From Syncephalis plumigaleata (lineage: Eukaryota; Zoopagomycota; Zoopagomycetes; Zoopagales; Piptocephalidaceae): a DNA stretch of 64,000 nucleotides. Each line of letters begins with the position of its first letter. Position 1 is the first letter of the stretch. Below, piece by piece: positions 63,009 to 64,000 of the stretch. The DNA is taken from assembly GCA_025201365.1 (NCBI GenBank), contig JAIXMF010000006.1, positions 620,001 to 684,000 of the forward strand. The letters are read 5' to 3'. The notes below the pieces were generated by a model. That model was not told the origin of the DNA. It searched no databases and saw only the letters and a program-made list of their open reading frames with translations. Made by a program: the position numbers and the translations under genes.

Positions 63009-64000
63009 TTAAGAGGATAAAGCGGCAGCAGCAGTGTTGACATCGCCATTACGACGATTATCCCGTTGAAAGTGTGTACGCTGCATCTCGAATACTTCAG
63101 TGACTGCATCTTTGAAACAGCGTACATTATGATCTAGTAGACCATGATTTTCATAGTTTTCTGTACGCATTAGACAAATAAGTGCTAGATGGCTATATCA
63201 TTTATAAAGAGATATATATATATACAGTTAGTTTAATCAATTACCAAATGTACGCATACACCATATATCGACTTACCGATCAATTTGTCGAAAGAATAAA
63301 GTAATGCCGCTAGCCAGTTTAATAACTGAATGCGCACTCTCCTCGTTACTCGTCGTATTGCCACTAGTTACATCGGTGGATGTCGTTCTAGGCAGTGAAT
63401 TACCACTATTTTCTGCTGTATTTGTGACTGTAGTCATAGAGGAGGACGGTTCCCTAGTAAGTAGTTTACATTATCTATTGATTAATATTGCATGCATTGA
63501 TACAAGCAGTCGAATAATAGTAAGCGTTTCTTACCCGTAAATCGCAGATAAATCCAGGATAATATCAATCATTTCACTGCATATCTCGTAGGATTGCATG
63601 TCGACCGGTGAACTATCCGTGGCCAAGTACAACTTACTCTCAACATCGAAGAGAAATGCCTTTTCTATACCGGAATTCTAACAAGTAATGATTAACTAAG
63701 CTGTATGTGCGATTACTTGATAGACTGATGACTTACCGAGCATAGCATATCCAGTAGATTCTCCAAGGTAGGTAGTTGTGGTATTAGTTTCTGAACAACT
63801 TTACTACATGCCTCGTAAATAGAGCGATCATAGATGCTTGTTAGATAAAAGTTGATTTGAATATCCTCCAATCCTTCATCGGCCAACTCATCCACTAGTC
63901 GTCGTTGAATATCACGTTGAATATCTAATAGTAATAGTAATAACAAATGTCTACTTAGTCTACATCATATCATTCTAGTAGTTGCTTCCATTACCAAACT
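63009..64000 (-). CDS. GTR2: RagC/Gtr2-type GTPase, C-terminal part (runs off window)
   Basis: Rag-family GTPase subunit that signals amino acids to TORC1 at the lysosome/vacuole. Only the C-terminal half is in the window: [110 protein letters not shown] and [15 protein letters not shown], then a short polar tail with an Ala run ending at 63009. This matches the RagC/Gtr2 roadblock domain rather than RagA/Gtr1, by the FYLTSI and MRTEN-type blocks. At least five exons. The G-domain lies beyond 64000. Together with BORCS6 it points to a conserved lysosomal signalling set in this genome. Confidence 0.85.

Overview
This window is nuclear DNA from a fungus, probably an early-diverging (non-Dikarya) lineage. 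The reasons are a copper-fist transcription factor, a Ran1/Ksp1-type kinase, an external NADH dehydrogenase with EF hands, and fungal-type RIB3 and URA6 genes. These sit beside genes I recall as scarce or absent in Dikarya: VMP1, KAT14, HEATR6, BC10/BLCAP, BORCS6, ZW10 and TMX2. Genes are close together and alternate strands, and most are cut by many short introns (about 40-90 nt, donor usually GTAAGT). A U1 snRNA gene lies at 26535-26698. The phylum is inferred from gene content only. I saw no transposon, virus-like element, CRISPR array or tRNA.

Layout. 1-9 kb: carnitine acyltransferase (partial), a TMX2-like thioredoxin membrane protein divergent from a membrane-anchored ubiquitin protease, an unrecognised membrane ORF, and a membrane J-protein. 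9-12 kb: an unknown coiled-coil protein, an unresolved pair of overlapping candidates, and BORCS6. 12-18 kb: a long gene-poor leader, then a Ran1/Ksp1-type kinase. 18-29 kb: URA6 UMP kinase, a Sir2 sirtuin, a UPF0658 Golgi membrane protein, a small secreted cysteine-rich protein, U1 snRNA, La protein and BC10. 29-37 kb: ZW10, endonuclease V, sterol isomerase EBP and a TBC1D22/Gyp1 GAP. 38-47 kb: copper-fist factor, mitochondrial uS13, BUD23, EMC4 and NDE-type NADH dehydrogenase. 47-64 kb: RIB3, KAT14, Ran, SWR1, VMP1, HEATR6 and RagC/Gtr2 (partial).

Functional themes are ER/Golgi membrane traffic (ZW10, EMC4, VMP1, TBC1D22, UPF0658, J-protein, TMX2), lysosome/TORC1 control (BORCS6, RagC), chromatin (Sir2, SWR1, KAT14), RNA biology (U1, La, BUD23) and mitochondrial metabolism.

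The most striking feature is that more than half of the protein genes lose their frame one or more times inside conserved exons. Wherever the site can be placed, one base is missing and never one extra, mostly in a short homopolymer. Other genes with 4-7 exons (URA6, La, BUD23, UPF0658, endonuclease V) are perfectly in frame. Consensus deletion error is the simplest reading, but the pattern should be tested against RNA before these genes are called broken or frameshifted. Where such a gene is annotated below, the span covers the whole gene and the evidence says where the frame slips.
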